Positions 1 to 11,259 are shown, counted from the first letter of the stretch. The stretch is DNA of 64,000 bases from Frateuria_A yonginensis (GCF_037137055.1 NZ_JBBBNY010000001.1:62001-126000), one strand, 5' to 3'. Numbers and translations: made by a program. The notes: generated by a model not told the origin, from the letters alone.

Positions 1-311
1 TCCCAGCCCTCGCGCAGCAGCCGGCTGCCGGTCTGCAGCACGTAGGTGGAGTCGACGCTGCCCTCCCAGCCGTGGAACAGCACCGCCAGCCCGCGCGACG
101 CGCGCCCGGTCCGCTGCGCGGTGTAGGCACCGGTGAGGCGTACGTCGTCGCCACCGTCGACCATCACCGGCTCGGCGCCCTCCACGACCTCGCGCGCGCT
201 CCGCGGCAGCAGCCAGCGGCGGATGCCGCTGGAGGACAGCATGGTCTGCAGGTGGCCGCTGGTCAGCGGCCAGGGGGGACGGAAGTCCTTTCCGCGCGGC
301 AGGGCGCTCAT
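1..311 (-). CDS. YheT-type alpha/beta hydrolase (N-terminal part, cut by window edge)
   Basis: The visible part is the first 103 residues. It begins MSALPRGKDF and carries PPWPLTSGHLQTM near residues 13-24, the proline-rich, H-L-Q-T stretch that opens YheT/YbbA-type hydrolases. Further on is LFHGWEGS, the oxyanion HG motif of the alpha/beta-hydrolase fold. The family cleaves ester bonds of uncertain natural substrates. The catalytic Ser and His lie outside the window. Its ATG overlaps the stop of the upstream acyltransferase as ATGA, so the two are probably translated together; both may handle lipids, which is inference. Confidence 0.75.
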   Translation of the reverse strand, partial: MSALPRGKDFRPPWPLTSGHLQTMLSSSGIRRWLLPRSAREVVEGAEPVMVDGGDDVRLTGAYTAQRTGRASRGLAVLFHGWEGSVDSTYVLQTGSRLLREGW

Positions 312-1102
312 GCGTGGGCGTCGTCCAGCGCCGCAGCGATGCGTTCGCGCGACAGTTCGGCCATCCGTCGGCGCGCGTCCGGCATCAACGGCACGGGCGC
401 CAGGAAATGCACCTCCGCGTCCAGCGGGGCCTCGCCCAGCATGCGCAGCAGGTTGCTCATGAAGCTCTCGTGCTCGCGGAAGCCCGCGTCGATCTCGCGC
501 CGGCCGTTGCGTACGAAGCGCAGCGCCACCGGCTGCACCGGCACCGGGGCATCCAGTGCGGCCTGGAAGATGCGGGCATGGAACACCTTGAGCACGCCGT
601 TGTGGCCGGTGCCGCCCTCCGGGAATACCGCGACCGAGCGGCCCTCGCGCAGCCGCTCGACCATGGTCTGCATCACCGAGGCCAGCGAATGGTTGCTGCC
701 GCGGCGATGGAAGATGGTGCCGCCGCTGGCCGCCAGCCAGCCGACCAGCGGCCAGCGCGCGATCTCCGCCTTGGCCACGAAGCAGGCGGCGCGCTGGCTG
801 TGCAGCAGCTCGATGTCGATCCACGAGGTGTGGTTGGCGACGAACAGCACCGGATCGGGCAGCGGCTGGCCGACGCGTACCGAGCGCAGCCCGAAGATGC
901 GCATCAGCACGGTCGACCACCAGCGGATCATGCGGTGGGCGAACGGCTCGCGCCCGTCGACCATCACCCGGTGCTTGTTCCAGCTGAGGATGCCCGCGCA
1001 CAGCAGCACGCCCAGCAGCACGTGCAGCAGCAGCAGAGGGATGCGCCACAGGTAGCGCAACGGGCGCCAGGGGTCGCGGGTGGGGGTCGGAACGGTGTCC
1101 AT
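308..1102 (-). CDS. PlsC-family 1-acyl-glycerophosphate acyltransferase
   Basis: A 264-residue inner-membrane protein. Residues 21-41 form a hydrophobic segment. The acyltransferase motif H-X4-D is at H91-D96 (NHTSWID), and FPEGGT, which binds the glycerol phosphate, is at about 160-165. The family moves an acyl chain from acyl-ACP or acyl-CoA to the sn-2 position of lysophosphatidic acid. Genomes of this group often carry several PlsC-like paralogues, so whether this is the main phosphatidate-forming enzyme or a special-substrate member cannot be told. The stop overlaps the start of the following hydrolase by four bases. Confidence 0.85.
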   Translation of the reverse strand: MDTVPTPTRDPWRPLRYLWRIPLLLLHVLLGVLLCAGILSWNKHRVMVDGREPFAHRMIRWWSTVLMRIFGLRSVRVGQPLPDPVLFVANHTSWIDIELLHSQRAACFVAKAEIARWPLVGWLAASGGTIFHRRGSNHSLASVMQTMVERLREGRSVAVFPEGGTGHNGVLKVFHARIFQAALDAPVPVQPVALRFVRNGRREIDAGFREHESFMSNLLRMLGEAPLDAEVHFLAPVPLMPDARRRMAELSRERIAAALDDAHA

Positions 1103-1207
1103 GAGCCGGCTAGTTTAACGTCAGTCGCCCCGGCCCCGGCACGTCGGCCGACCAGGCGGGCGCTATGTATCATCCCACCTCTTTGAGACCTTGCAGGACT
1201 CGATGGC

Positions 1208-4077
<2,870 letters not shown>

Positions 4078-4081
<4 letters not shown>

Positions 4082-4155
4082 GAGCGAGCTTGCTCGCGAT
4101 GCGCTGGGCCTGGGCGCCCGCCGCAGCAAAGGCAGCGCGAGCAAGCTCGTCCCCG
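4078..4155. repeat. REP pair (BIME-like inverted repeat)
   Basis: GTAGGAGCGAGCTTGCTCGC at 4078 is followed after about 35 bases by the inverted copy GCGCGAGCAAGCTCGTCC ending near 4155. This is the paired palindromic-repeat layout known from Pseudomonas and Xanthomonadales. The first arm overlaps the stop codon region of the hybrid kinase gene. Confidence 0.8.
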
Positions 4156-4191
4156 CGACCGCGGGCGCCTGCCTCGAGTTGGCCTGCCGGC

Positions 4192-4216
4192 GGTAGGAGC
4201 GCCGCTTGACTCGCGC
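4192..4216. repeat. Degenerate single REP
   Basis: GGTAGGAGCGCCGCTTGACT at 4192 matches the head of the neighbouring REP elements but the palindromic stem is damaged and no inverted partner follows. Confidence 0.5.
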
Positions 4217-4313
4217 CTGATCGGCGCGGCCTCGCACGAGCCCACGCATGGGTACGGTGCCGTGTGCGGAATCCGACGACACCGAGCCGCCACCGCCGAG
4301 ACCCACCCACCCG

Positions 4314-4393
4314 GTAGGAGCGAGCCTGCTCGCGATGCGCTGGGCCTGGAGTGCCCGCCGGAGCAAGGCAGGGCGAACAAGCCCGCTCCTGCG
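4314..4393. repeat. REP pair (BIME-like inverted repeat)
   Basis: GGTAGGAGCGAGCCTGCTCG starts at 4314 and the inverted partner GGCGAACAAGCCCGCTCCTG lies near 4373-4390. The inner sequence GCGATGCGCTGGGCCTGG is shared with the pair at 4078, so the two BIMEs are related copies. Together with 4078-4155 they fill the 320-base gap between the kinase and the Lrp-type gene. Confidence 0.8.
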
Positions 4394-4402
4394 GGGAGGC
4401 GG

Positions 4403-4879
4403 TCAGGCCTCGAGCTGGCCCAGCGGTAGCGAGGGCGAGCGCTTGACCGTGCGCAGCACGAAACTGGAGTTGGCGTCGGCCACGCCGGCGTCGTTCAGCA
4501 GGCGGTCCAGCAGGAAGCGTGAGAAGTGCGGCAGGTCGGCCACGTAGACGTGCAGCAGGTAGTCCATGTCGCCGGTCAGCGCGTGGCAGGCGACCACCTC
4601 CTCCCACCCGTTGACCTTTTCCACGAAGCGCTCGATCGCGCCGGCCTCGTGGCGCGCGAGCTGTACGCGCACGAAGGCCTGCAGGCCCAGGCCGACCGCC
4701 TGCGGGTCGACCTGGGCAGCGTAGCCGGTGACGATGCCCTCGGCCTCGAGCCGTTGCAGCCGGCGCAGACAGGCCGAGGCGGACAGGTTCACCCGCTCGG
4801 CCAGCTCGGCATTGGTGATGCGCCCCTCGCCCTGCAGCACGGCGAGCAGGCGCAGGTCGGTGCGGTCGAGCTTGGGCAT
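4403..4879 (-). CDS. Lrp/AsnC-family transcriptional regulator
   Basis: A 158-residue protein beginning MPKLDRTDLRLLAVLQGEGR, the standard Lrp start; an upstream in-frame ATG would add a non-homologous tail, so 4879 is preferred. Residues 1-60 form the winged helix-turn-helix (ITNAELAERVNLSASACLRRLQRLEAEGIVTGY). Residues 65-150 are the RAM ligand-binding domain (CHALTGDMDYLLHVYV). It is divergent from phhA with about 134 bases between the starts, so it is a likely regulator of phenylalanine hydroxylation, sensing an aromatic or branched amino acid. That link is inferred from position. Confidence 0.9.
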   Translation of the reverse strand: MPKLDRTDLRLLAVLQGEGRITNAELAERVNLSASACLRRLQRLEAEGIVTGYAAQVDPQAVGLGLQAFVRVQLARHEAGAIERFVEKVNGWEEVVACHALTGDMDYLLHVYVADLPHFSRFLLDRLLNDAGVADANSSFVLRTVKRSPSLPLGQLEA

Positions 4880-5013
4880 GGCAGGTTCCCGGATTTGGCG
4901 CTGTGGCGCAAGGATACTGCGCACTCTCACGGGGATCTCACAAGAAAAGCAACTTTCGTGCGGGTGGGGCGGCGTATTCTTCAGGCCAGAAGCCGTTCAC
5001 GCCTGGAGCCGCC

Positions 5014-5910
5014 ATGGAAACCACCGCCGTCCCCCGCAAAGTCGAGCATCAGCAGACCGATCGCGGCTACGTGCCGGTGTACGCCACCGGCGTGGTCGAG
5101 CAGCCCTGGGCCAGCTACACGCGTACCGACCACGCGGTGTGGGACACGCTGTTCGAGCGCCAGTGCGAAATGCTGCCGGGGCGCGCCTGCCAGGAGTTCC
5201 TGGATGGGGTCGCCAAGTTCGGTCTCGGCGACGGCGGCATCCCGAAATTCGCCGATCTCAACCAGGTGCTGGGCCGGACCACCGGCTGGGAGCTGGTCGC
5301 GGTCGAAGGCCTGCTGCCGGACGAGGTGTTCTTCGACCACCTGGCCAACCGTCGCTTCCCGGTGAGCTGGTGGATCCGCAAGCCCGAGCAGCTGGACTAC
5401 CTCTCCGAACCGGATCTCTTCCACGACCTGTTCGGCCACGTGCCGCTGCTGCTGAACCCGGTCTTCGCCGACTACATGCAGGCCTACGGCCGCGGCGGCA
5501 TGAAGGCGTTCGCGATCGGCCCCGAGGCGCTGATGAACCTCACCCGCCTGTACTGGTACACGGTGGAGTTCGGCCTGATCGCCACCGGCGAAGGCATGCG
5601 CATCTACGGTGCCGGCATCGTCAGTTCCAAGGGCGAGTCGATCTACAGTCTCGACGCCGACGCGCCCAACCGGATCGGCTTCGACCTGGAGCGCGTGATG
5701 AACACGCGCTACCGCATCGACACCTACCAGCAGACCTATTTCGTGATCGAGAGCTTCGAGCAGCTGTTCGAAGCCACCACGCCGGACTTCACCCCGATCT
5801 ACGCGCGACTGCGCGAGCGCACGGCGCATGCCGCCGCCGACGTGCTGGCCACCGACCGCGTCTACCACCGCGGCAGCCGCGAGGGCTTCGCGACCAACGC
5901 CGATACCTGA
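5014..5910 (+). CDS. phhA: Phenylalanine 4-monooxygenase
   Basis: A 298-residue, single-domain aromatic amino acid hydroxylase that turns phenylalanine into tyrosine using O2 and a tetrahydropterin, with a mononuclear iron. The iron ligands are visible: H137 and H142 in HDLFGHVPLL and the glutamate of WYTVEFGL (E185). It lacks the N-terminal ACT regulatory domain of animal enzymes, as bacterial PhhA does. The ATG at 5014 gives METTAVPRKVEHQQTDRGYV, the usual N-terminus for this clade; the longer reading frame upstream is not conserved. No pterin carbinolamine dehydratase (phhB) is next to it, so that partner must lie elsewhere. The divergent Lrp-type gene is the probable regulator. Confidence 0.95.
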   Translation: METTAVPRKVEHQQTDRGYVPVYATGVVEQPWASYTRTDHAVWDTLFERQCEMLPGRACQEFLDGVAKFGLGDGGIPKFADLNQVLGRTTGWELVAVEGLLPDEVFFDHLANRRFPVSWWIRKPEQLDYLSEPDLFHDLFGHVPLLLNPVFADYMQAYGRGGMKAFAIGPEALMNLTRLYWYTVEFGLIATGEGMRIYGAGIVSSKGESIYSLDADAPNRIGFDLERVMNTRYRIDTYQQTYFVIESFEQLFEATTPDFTPIYARLRERTAHAAADVLATDRVYHRGSREGFATNADT

Positions 5911-5941
5911 GACCCGGCCCGCCGCGTGGTGTGCGGCGACC

Positions 5942-6586
5942 TCAGAGCAGGTCCTTCGCAGCGAGCCATCCGCGCACGATGCCGGTCCACAGCGCGTAGC
6001 CCTGCGCGTTCAGGTGCAGGCCGTCGGCGTCGAACCAGCGCGGATCGGGCTCACCGTCGGCGCCCAACATGGGCGTGTGCACGTCCAGGAAGTCCACCTG
6101 CCGCGCGGCCGCGCAGGCGCGGATCAGCGCGTTGGCCTCGCGGATCTGCGGCAGCTGCGCACGGCGCGCGAGGTTGGGCTTGATCGAGAGATAGGCGAGC
6201 GGCGCCTGCGGCGCCCAGCGGCGCGCGCAATGCACGAAGGCGGCGAAATCGTCGCGCACCTGCGCCGGCGGCTTGCCGGCGGCCAGGTCGTTGCCGCCCG
6301 CGTACAGCACGATCGCGGCCGGGTCGTAGGGCGCCACCAGTTGCTCGGCGAAGTAGATGCTGTCGGCGATCTGCGAACCGCCGAAGCCGCGGTTGAGCGT
6401 GGGCCGTTGCGCGAAGTCCGCCGCCAGCGTGTGCCACAGGCGGATCGAGGAGCTGCCGACGAACAGCACCGCCCCCCGCGGCGGCGGTTCCAGCCGGTCG
6501 ATTACGCCGAAGGCGGCGACCTCGCTCTGCCATTCGATGAAGTCGCCGGCCTCGCCGCCGGACGGGGATGAGTCGCGCTCGAGCAT
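5942..6586 (-). CDS. SGNH/GDSL hydrolase, cytoplasmic paralogue
   Basis: 214 residues starting MLERDSSPSGGEAGDF. The SGNH blocks are present: the catalytic serine in FVGSSSIRLW, the glycine in RGFGGSQIAD, the asparagine in YAGGNDLAAG, and the C-terminal D-x-x-H in DADGLHLNAQGY. The family are small esterases or lipases acting on acyl or carbohydrate esters. No signal peptide is seen, unlike the adjacent upstream gene, which is clearly a close paralogue with the same block order and spacing. A longer open frame runs from 7291 through both genes, but that reading does not keep the homologous sequence of the upstream gene. Confidence 0.85.
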   Translation of the reverse strand: MLERDSSPSGGEAGDFIEWQSEVAAFGVIDRLEPPPRGAVLFVGSSSIRLWHTLAADFAQRPTLNRGFGGSQIADSIYFAEQLVAPYDPAAIVLYAGGNDLAAGKPPAQVRDDFAAFVHCARRWAPQAPLAYLSIKPNLARRAQLPQIREANALIRACAAARQVDFLDVHTPMLGADGEPDPRWFDADGLHLNAQGYALWTGIVRGWLAAKDLL

Positions 6587-6690
6587 GCCGCCTCCGCGGG
6601 AGAAACGATCCGGCGACCCTAGGCGTCCGGCGATCAAGGCGGCGTGGCGGGACGATGGCGTGCGCACCAGGCAGCGGCTGCCTGCGCGGT

Positions 6691-7365
6691 TCAGCGGTGC
6701 GGCCGCTCCAGCGTGTGCAGCCAGCCCTGCACGATGCCCGTCCACAGCGCATAACCCTGCCGGTTCATGTGCAGGCCGTCCGGCCCGAACCACTTCGATT
6801 GCGGCTGGCCGTCGCGGCCCAGCATGGGCGTGAAGACGTCCAGGTAGGCCACCCCGTGCTGGCCGCGGGCATAGTCGCGCACCAGCGCGTTGGCGCGGCG
6901 GATCCGCGGCAGCAGCGCCTGCCGCGCCACGCTCGGCTTGATCGCGACGAACGCCACCGGCACGCCCGGATCGAGCGCCCGCGCGCGGCGGACGAAGGCG
7001 GCGAAGGCGTCGCGCACCTGCTGCGGCGTGCAGCCCTCGGCCAGGTCGTTGTCGCCGGCGTAGAGCACGATGGCGCGCGGGTGGTAGGGCGCAAGGATGC
7101 GGTCCGCGTAGAAGGTGGCGTCGGCGATGCGCGAGCCGCCGAAGCCGCGGTTGATCACCCGCCGACCCGGGAAGTCCGCGGCCAGGCCGTGCCACATGCG
7201 GATCGACGAGCTGCCGACGAACAGCACGGCACCGGCCGGTGGCGGATGCGCACGATCGGCCGCCTCGAAGGCAGCGATGTCGGGGCGCCATTGCCCGGGG
7301 TCGTCGGCGCAGGCATGCGCCAGCAGGGGGAGCCAGGACAGGAGCAGCAGCCAGAGCCTCTTCAT
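6691..7365 (-). CDS. SGNH/GDSL hydrolase, secreted paralogue
   Basis: 224 residues with a typical signal peptide, MKRLWLLLLSWLPLLAHACA, then the mature SGNH domain: FVGSSSIRMW, RGFGGSRIAD, YAGDNDLAEG and the final GPDGLHMNRQGY. It is the tandem paralogue of the gene that follows (5942-6586), from which it is separated by 104 bases. The glycine of the third block (GGND) is replaced by D (GDND), which may alter the oxyanion pocket slightly. The mature protein should act in the periplasm or outside. Substrate unknown. Confidence 0.86.
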   Translation of the reverse strand: MKRLWLLLLSWLPLLAHACADDPGQWRPDIAAFEAADRAHPPPAGAVLFVGSSSIRMWHGLAADFPGRRVINRGFGGSRIADATFYADRILAPYHPRAIVLYAGDNDLAEGCTPQQVRDAFAAFVRRARALDPGVPVAFVAIKPSVARQALLPRIRRANALVRDYARGQHGVAYLDVFTPMLGRDGQPQSKWFGPDGLHMNRQGYALWTGIVQGWLHTLERPHR

Positions 7366-7422
7366 CGCCCTACCCTAGCACCGCGAACGGCGGCGCGAAC
7401 GCCGTGCCCCCAGGCGCCGCCC

Positions 7423-8109
7423 TCACGGGCGCCGCAGTTCGCTCACCTGCAGCACCTGCGCGATGCGTGTGCCGTCCCAGCGGTAGATCAGGTGCTGCGC
7501 CTGCACGCAGGGCGCCACCACGTCGGGGTAGAACGCGGCCACGCATTCGCCGCCGGCATGGCGCACGCTGTCGTAGACGATGCCGTTGGAGCCGGCCGCG
7601 CGCAGGGCGCGCGCCAGCGCGATGCCGCCCGCGTAGCTGTGCGGGTCGTGCGCCGCGGGCCAGCCGCCGCGCAGGTCGTGCAGCTTGCAGTGCAGGTGCG
7701 TGCGGTAGCAGCGCATCTGGATCTCGCAGGGCGGCTCGGCGGTGGCCGCGAGGAAGCGCTCGCGGTGGTAGACGGTTTCCTCCACGGCGGTGGCGACGCT
7801 GTGTGCGGCATAGAACACGCCCCAGCTGCCGTCGGAGAACCGGCTGCCCTCCGGGTTGAGGTGGGTGAAGGCAGCCATCACCGGCGTGCTGCCCGGGCCG
7901 CTGATGCGCCGGTCGCGGGGCACGAGTGCCAGCACGCCGGCCTGCTCGCGCAGGCGTGGGTTGGTCAGCGCCTCGATCGCGAATACCGCTTCCAGGTCGG
8001 CCGGATCGGCGACGCGGTCGAATACGCCCACCGGCGGAAAACGGCTGGGCACGATGCGGTAGGCGTGGCTCCAGCGGACGCGTTTGACGGGTGGCAGCTC
8101 GGGCGGCAT
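7423..8109 (-). CDS. RES-domain toxin of a Xre/RES toxin-antitoxin system
   Basis: 228 residues. The RES-family hallmark begins at residue 14 with SHAYRIVPSRFPPVGVFDRV, followed by EALTNPRLREQAG, an internal SRFSDGSWGVFYAAHS block and AVEETVYHRERF. RES toxins (MbcT, Res) degrade or phosphorolyse NAD+ using an ADP-ribosyltransferase-like fold. The predicted antitoxin lies upstream on the same strand, 94 bases away, in the usual antitoxin-first order. The gap is longer than the common overlap and contains no other gene. No truncation is seen, so the toxin is probably active. Confidence 0.88.
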   Translation of the reverse strand: MPPELPPVKRVRWSHAYRIVPSRFPPVGVFDRVADPADLEAVFAIEALTNPRLREQAGVLALVPRDRRISGPGSTPVMAAFTHLNPEGSRFSDGSWGVFYAAHSVATAVEETVYHRERFLAATAEPPCEIQMRCYRTHLHCKLHDLRGGWPAAHDPHSYAGGIALARALRAAGSNGIVYDSVRHAGGECVAAFYPDVVAPCVQAQHLIYRWDGTRIAQVLQVSELRRP

Positions 8110-8203
8110 CGGCGCTCCATGGTCGGTGGCCGCCCGCCAGGCTCACGCGCGGGTGGCTGCGCCATTGTGGCGCCGCTGCGTGTCGCCGGCTGCGACGCGG
8201 CGG

Positions 8204-8602
8204 TCAGTTCCAGCCGCGCTGCGCGTCGAGGTACTGGCGCACCACGTAGAGGTCGGCCACGTTGCCCGAGAGCATGCGTTCCAATGCCGATTGCCCGCCG
8301 AACAGCGGCGCCTGGTTCGGCTTGCGTAGCCAGGCGTCGGCCTGCGCCGGATCCGGAAAGAGGATCTGCAGGGCCTTCCAGATGCCGAGCAGGTAGCTGA
8401 TGCGCTCGACGACGTCGCGGCCGGGGTTGCCGTCCTGGTCGCGCTTCCACTTGAAGAACGTCGATTCGGCCGGCTCGCCGAGCAGGCGCCGCTGCTCGGC
8501 GCCACGCAGTTTCCAGTGCTCGGCCAGGCGGAAGAAGGCGCGCAGCGCGGGGCCGCCGAGCTCGCCGGCGGGCGCGGTTTCGGGTCGCGGATGGGCCAGC
8601 AT
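8204..8602 (-). CDS. Xre/MbcA/ParS-type antitoxin (DUF2384)
   Basis: 132 residues starting MLAHPRPETAPAG; the start at 8602 is fixed by AGGAG eight bases upstream. The N-terminal half is a Xre-like helical DNA-binding region (FRLAEHWKLRGAEQRRLLGE). The C-terminal half is the DUF2384 toxin-binding domain, ending in DAWLRKPNQAPLFGGQSALE and YLDAQRGWN. In this family the C-terminal tail plugs the NAD-binding pocket of the RES toxin, and the complex represses its own promoter. The promoter region just upstream has a perfect dyad that could be the operator. Confidence 0.87.
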   Translation of the reverse strand: MLAHPRPETAPAGELGGPALRAFFRLAEHWKLRGAEQRRLLGEPAESTFFKWKRDQDGNPGRDVVERISYLLGIWKALQILFPDPAQADAWLRKPNQAPLFGGQSALERMLSGNVADLYVVRQYLDAQRGWN

Positions 8603-8631
8603 GCGAAACTCTCCTTTTGGAGTTTGTGTTA

Positions 8632-8660
8632 AATTTACTGCAAATGTGCAGTCACCACAA
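8632..8660 (-). promoter_or_regulatory. Predicted promoter with operator dyad of the toxin-antitoxin operon
   Basis: On the minus strand TTGTGG (8655-8660) and TAAATT (8632-8637) are 17 bases apart, a fair -35/-10 pair. The spacer contains a perfect dyad ACTGCA-AATG-TGCAGT at 8637-8652. A second, imperfect dyad AAACTC...GAGTTT (8606-8625) lies over the ribosome-binding site. Binding of the antitoxin to the spacer dyad would block RNA polymerase; this is inference. Confidence 0.5.
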
Positions 8661-8687
8661 CAAGCGCCCCGCAGTGCGCCGGGGCGG

Positions 8688-10457
8688 TTAGCGTGGCTCG
8701 CGGCGACCATCGCAGCCGTAATCGGGTTCCGGGCCGCCTTCGGCGATGAAGCGGTCGATCCGCTTCTCCAGCACCGGCAGCGGTACCGATCCGAGCTGCA
8801 GCACCGTGTCGTGGAAATGGCGCAGGTCGAACGCCGCACCCAGGGCCTTTTCCGCCTTTTCGCGCAACTGGCGGATCTTGAGATAACCCAGCTCGTAGGA
8901 CAGCGCCTGCCCCGGCCAGCTGACGTAGCGGTCCACTTCGTTGGCGATTTCGCGCGCCGACAGGGCGGTGTTCTCGGTGAGATAGTCGATCGCCTGCTGG
9001 CGGCTCCAGCCCAGGTGGTGGATGCCGGTGTCGACCACCAGCCGGCAGGCGCGCCACATCTGGTAGGTGAGGTAGCCGAAGCGCTGGTAGGGCGTGGTGT
9101 AGATGCCCATTTCGTTGCCCAGGTATTCCGAGTACAGGCCCCAGCCCTCGCCGAAGGCGGAGATGTAGCCCTGGCGGCGGAACGCGGGCTGGCCCTGCTG
9201 TTCGGCGGCCAGCTCCAGCTGCAGCGCGTGCCCCGGATAGGACTCGTGCAGGGTCAGCGCCGGCATGTTGAACAGCGGCCGCGAGGGCAGGTCGTAGGTA
9301 TTGACCAGATAGGCATCCGCGCCGCCGCGGCCGGAGGTGTAGTACGGCGCGATGTCCGCCGGCACCGGCACGATCGCGAAGCGCTGGCGCGGCAGGTGGC
9401 CGAAGAAGCGGCCCATCTGGCCGTCCACCTGCTTGGCCACCCAGGCCGTGCGCATCAGCAGCTCCTCGGGCGTCCGGGCGTAGAACCGCGGGTCGCTGCG
9501 CAGGAAATGCAGGAACGCCGGAAAGTCGCCCTTGAAGCCGGTCTCGCGCATCGTGTCGAGCATCTGCGCGTGGATCTTCGCCACCTGCTCCAGGCCGATG
9601 CGGTGGATGGTGTCCGGGTCGAGATCCAGCGTGGTGTACTCGCGGATCTGCTGGCGGTAGTACGCCTTGCCGGCGGGCAAGGCCTCCGCGGCGAGCGTGC
9701 GGCGCGCCTGCGGCAGGTATTCCTGGCGGAAGAAGGTGAGCAGCTTCGCGTAGGCCGGGATCACCTCGTCGCGGATGCGCCGCAGCGCCTCGCCCTGGAA
9801 GGCCTGCGCCTGGTCGTCGGGAATCGACGCCGGCAGCTGCTTGAACGGCGCGTAGAAGCTGCTCTGGGTGGGGTCCTTGAGCTCGGCCACCGCGGCGATC
9901 GACACGTCGCGCCCGTCCAGCACCGCGCGCGGCACGCTGAAGCCGCGCGCGAGGCCCAGCCGCATGTTGTCGATCTGCTGGTCGAAGTAGGCCGGGATCT
10001 GGGCCAGGCGGTCCAGGTAACGGCGGTAGTCGTCCACGCTGCGCAGGTGGTCGCCGTCCAGCTCGTAGCCGATGTCGCTCCAGAACGCCGAGTCGCTGTT
10101 GAACGGCATCTGCCAGGTGCGGAAGCGCTGGTCGGCCAGCAGGGTGGCGATCTGCGCGCGGTAGACGGCGTAGTTCACCTGGTTGGCGGGCGAGAGCTGC
10201 GCCACGTCGATGGCATCGAGCTTGTCCAGCACCTGCTGCCAGCGCTCCAGGCGCCGCTGCTGGCTGGCGGCGTCCACGTTGTCCAGCCGGCCGTTGTTCG
10301 GCTGCGGCTCGCCCGAGGCGCTGATGTCGCCCTGCCCGGTGCGCCAGGCCCATTCGCGGGTGTAGATCGCGCGGAAGCGGTCGTCGGCGTCGTTGGCGTG
10401 CGCGGGCGGGGCGAGCGTCAGGCCCGCCGCCAGCAGTGCGCCCAGCAGGTGTTTCAT
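8688..10457 (-). CDS. DUF885-family secreted metallopeptidase-like protein
   Basis: 589 residues with a signal peptide (MKHLLGALLAAGLTLAPPAH) ending before ANDADDRF. The DUF885 core carries the HExxxGH-type motif LHESYPGHALQLELA, followed by ISAFGEGWGLYSEYLG, in which the glutamates are likely metal ligands. The family is related to M32-like zinc carboxypeptidases and is often annotated as a periplasmic or lipoprotein peptidase. The start at 10457 is chosen for the signal peptide; an open frame runs on upstream into the WYL gene region but is not conserved. Substrate unknown. Confidence 0.88.
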   Translation of the reverse strand: MKHLLGALLAAGLTLAPPAHANDADDRFRAIYTREWAWRTGQGDISASGEPQPNNGRLDNVDAASQQRRLERWQQVLDKLDAIDVAQLSPANQVNYAVYRAQIATLLADQRFRTWQMPFNSDSAFWSDIGYELDGDHLRSVDDYRRYLDRLAQIPAYFDQQIDNMRLGLARGFSVPRAVLDGRDVSIAAVAELKDPTQSSFYAPFKQLPASIPDDQAQAFQGEALRRIRDEVIPAYAKLLTFFRQEYLPQARRTLAAEALPAGKAYYRQQIREYTTLDLDPDTIHRIGLEQVAKIHAQMLDTMRETGFKGDFPAFLHFLRSDPRFYARTPEELLMRTAWVAKQVDGQMGRFFGHLPRQRFAIVPVPADIAPYYTSGRGGADAYLVNTYDLPSRPLFNMPALTLHESYPGHALQLELAAEQQGQPAFRRQGYISAFGEGWGLYSEYLGNEMGIYTTPYQRFGYLTYQMWRACRLVVDTGIHHLGWSRQQAIDYLTENTALSAREIANEVDRYVSWPGQALSYELGYLKIRQLREKAEKALGAAFDLRHFHDTVLQLGSVPLPVLEKRIDRFIAEGGPEPDYGCDGRREPR

Positions 10458-10557
10458 CGGAGGCATCCTCGCCGGTGGGGACGCCGATGATCGCAAAGTC
10501 GGCGTGCGGCGGCGACGGCCGGGCCGCGGTAGGCTCGCCCCCGCGGAAGGCGTGCTG

Positions 10558-11259
10558 CTACACGCCGGCGTAGTAGCCACGCATGGAATCGAGATAGGCG
10601 TCGAGGTCGCGGCCCTGCCCGGTGGTGAAGCACTCGCCGGTTTCGTCCAGCTGGTCGATGCGGTCCGGACGGAAGTTGCGGAACGCCTGGCGCAGGCGGC
10701 ACCAGGTGCCGAGCGTCCACTTGCCGCCCCAGAACGCCAGGCACAGGGGCTCGACCTCGCGCGTGCTGAGCTGGCCGCCCTCGTCGCGGTAGACCAGGCG
10801 CAGTACTTGCTGGGCCTCGATCGCCGCATGCAGGCGGTCGATCCGCGCGGCGAAGGCGAGCTTGACCTCGTCACGCCACACCGGCGCGTAGATGCGCGTG
10901 CGTGCGGCCCGCTCGCGCAGCTCCGGCGGCAGCACCGCCTCGATTTTCATCAGCGCGGCCTGGGCGCCGCCGGCCAGGCGCTCACCGGCGAAGGCGCGCA
11001 CGAAGCGCGTGCCGACCACCAGCGACTCGAGCTCCTCGGCGGTGAACATCAGCGGCGGGATGTCCGCGCCCTTGCGCAGCACGTAGCCCACGCCCGCCTC
11101 GCCCTCGATCGGCACGCCGGAGAGCTGCAGGTCCGCCACGTCGCGGTAGACGGTGCGCAGCGAGACGCCGAGCGTCTCCGCCAGCGTGCGGGCCTGCAGC
11201 GCGGTACGGCGGCCGCGCAGGGCATGGATGATGAGGAACAGGCGGTCGGCGCGGCGCAT
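10558..11259 (-). CDS. WYL-domain transcriptional regulator (YafY type)
   Basis: 233 residues. The N-terminal winged helix (MRRADRLFLIIHALRGRRTALQARTLAETLGVSLRTVYRDV) is the DeoR-like HTH_11 typical of YafY regulators. The C-terminal WYL domain begins about residue 135 with AIEAQQVLRLVYRDEGGQLSTREVEPLCLAFWGGKWTLGTWC; the signature W-Y-L is read here as W-T-L. Such proteins are ligand-responsive regulators. It sits downstream of the GST operon and upstream of the DUF885 gene; which of these it controls is unclear. Confidence 0.88.
   Translation of the reverse strand: MRRADRLFLIIHALRGRRTALQARTLAETLGVSLRTVYRDVADLQLSGVPIEGEAGVGYVLRKGADIPPLMFTAEELESLVVGTRFVRAFAGERLAGGAQAALMKIEAVLPPELRERAARTRIYAPVWRDEVKLAFAARIDRLHAAIEAQQVLRLVYRDEGGQLSTREVEPLCLAFWGGKWTLGTWCRLRQAFRNFRPDRIDQLDETGECFTTGQGRDLDAYLDSMRGYYAGV

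Noticed and set aside
5942..7291. One 449-residue frame through both SGNH genes
   Set aside because: Only its second part has SGNH homology; the first part is a shifted reading of the upstream gene, which has its own frame and signal peptide.
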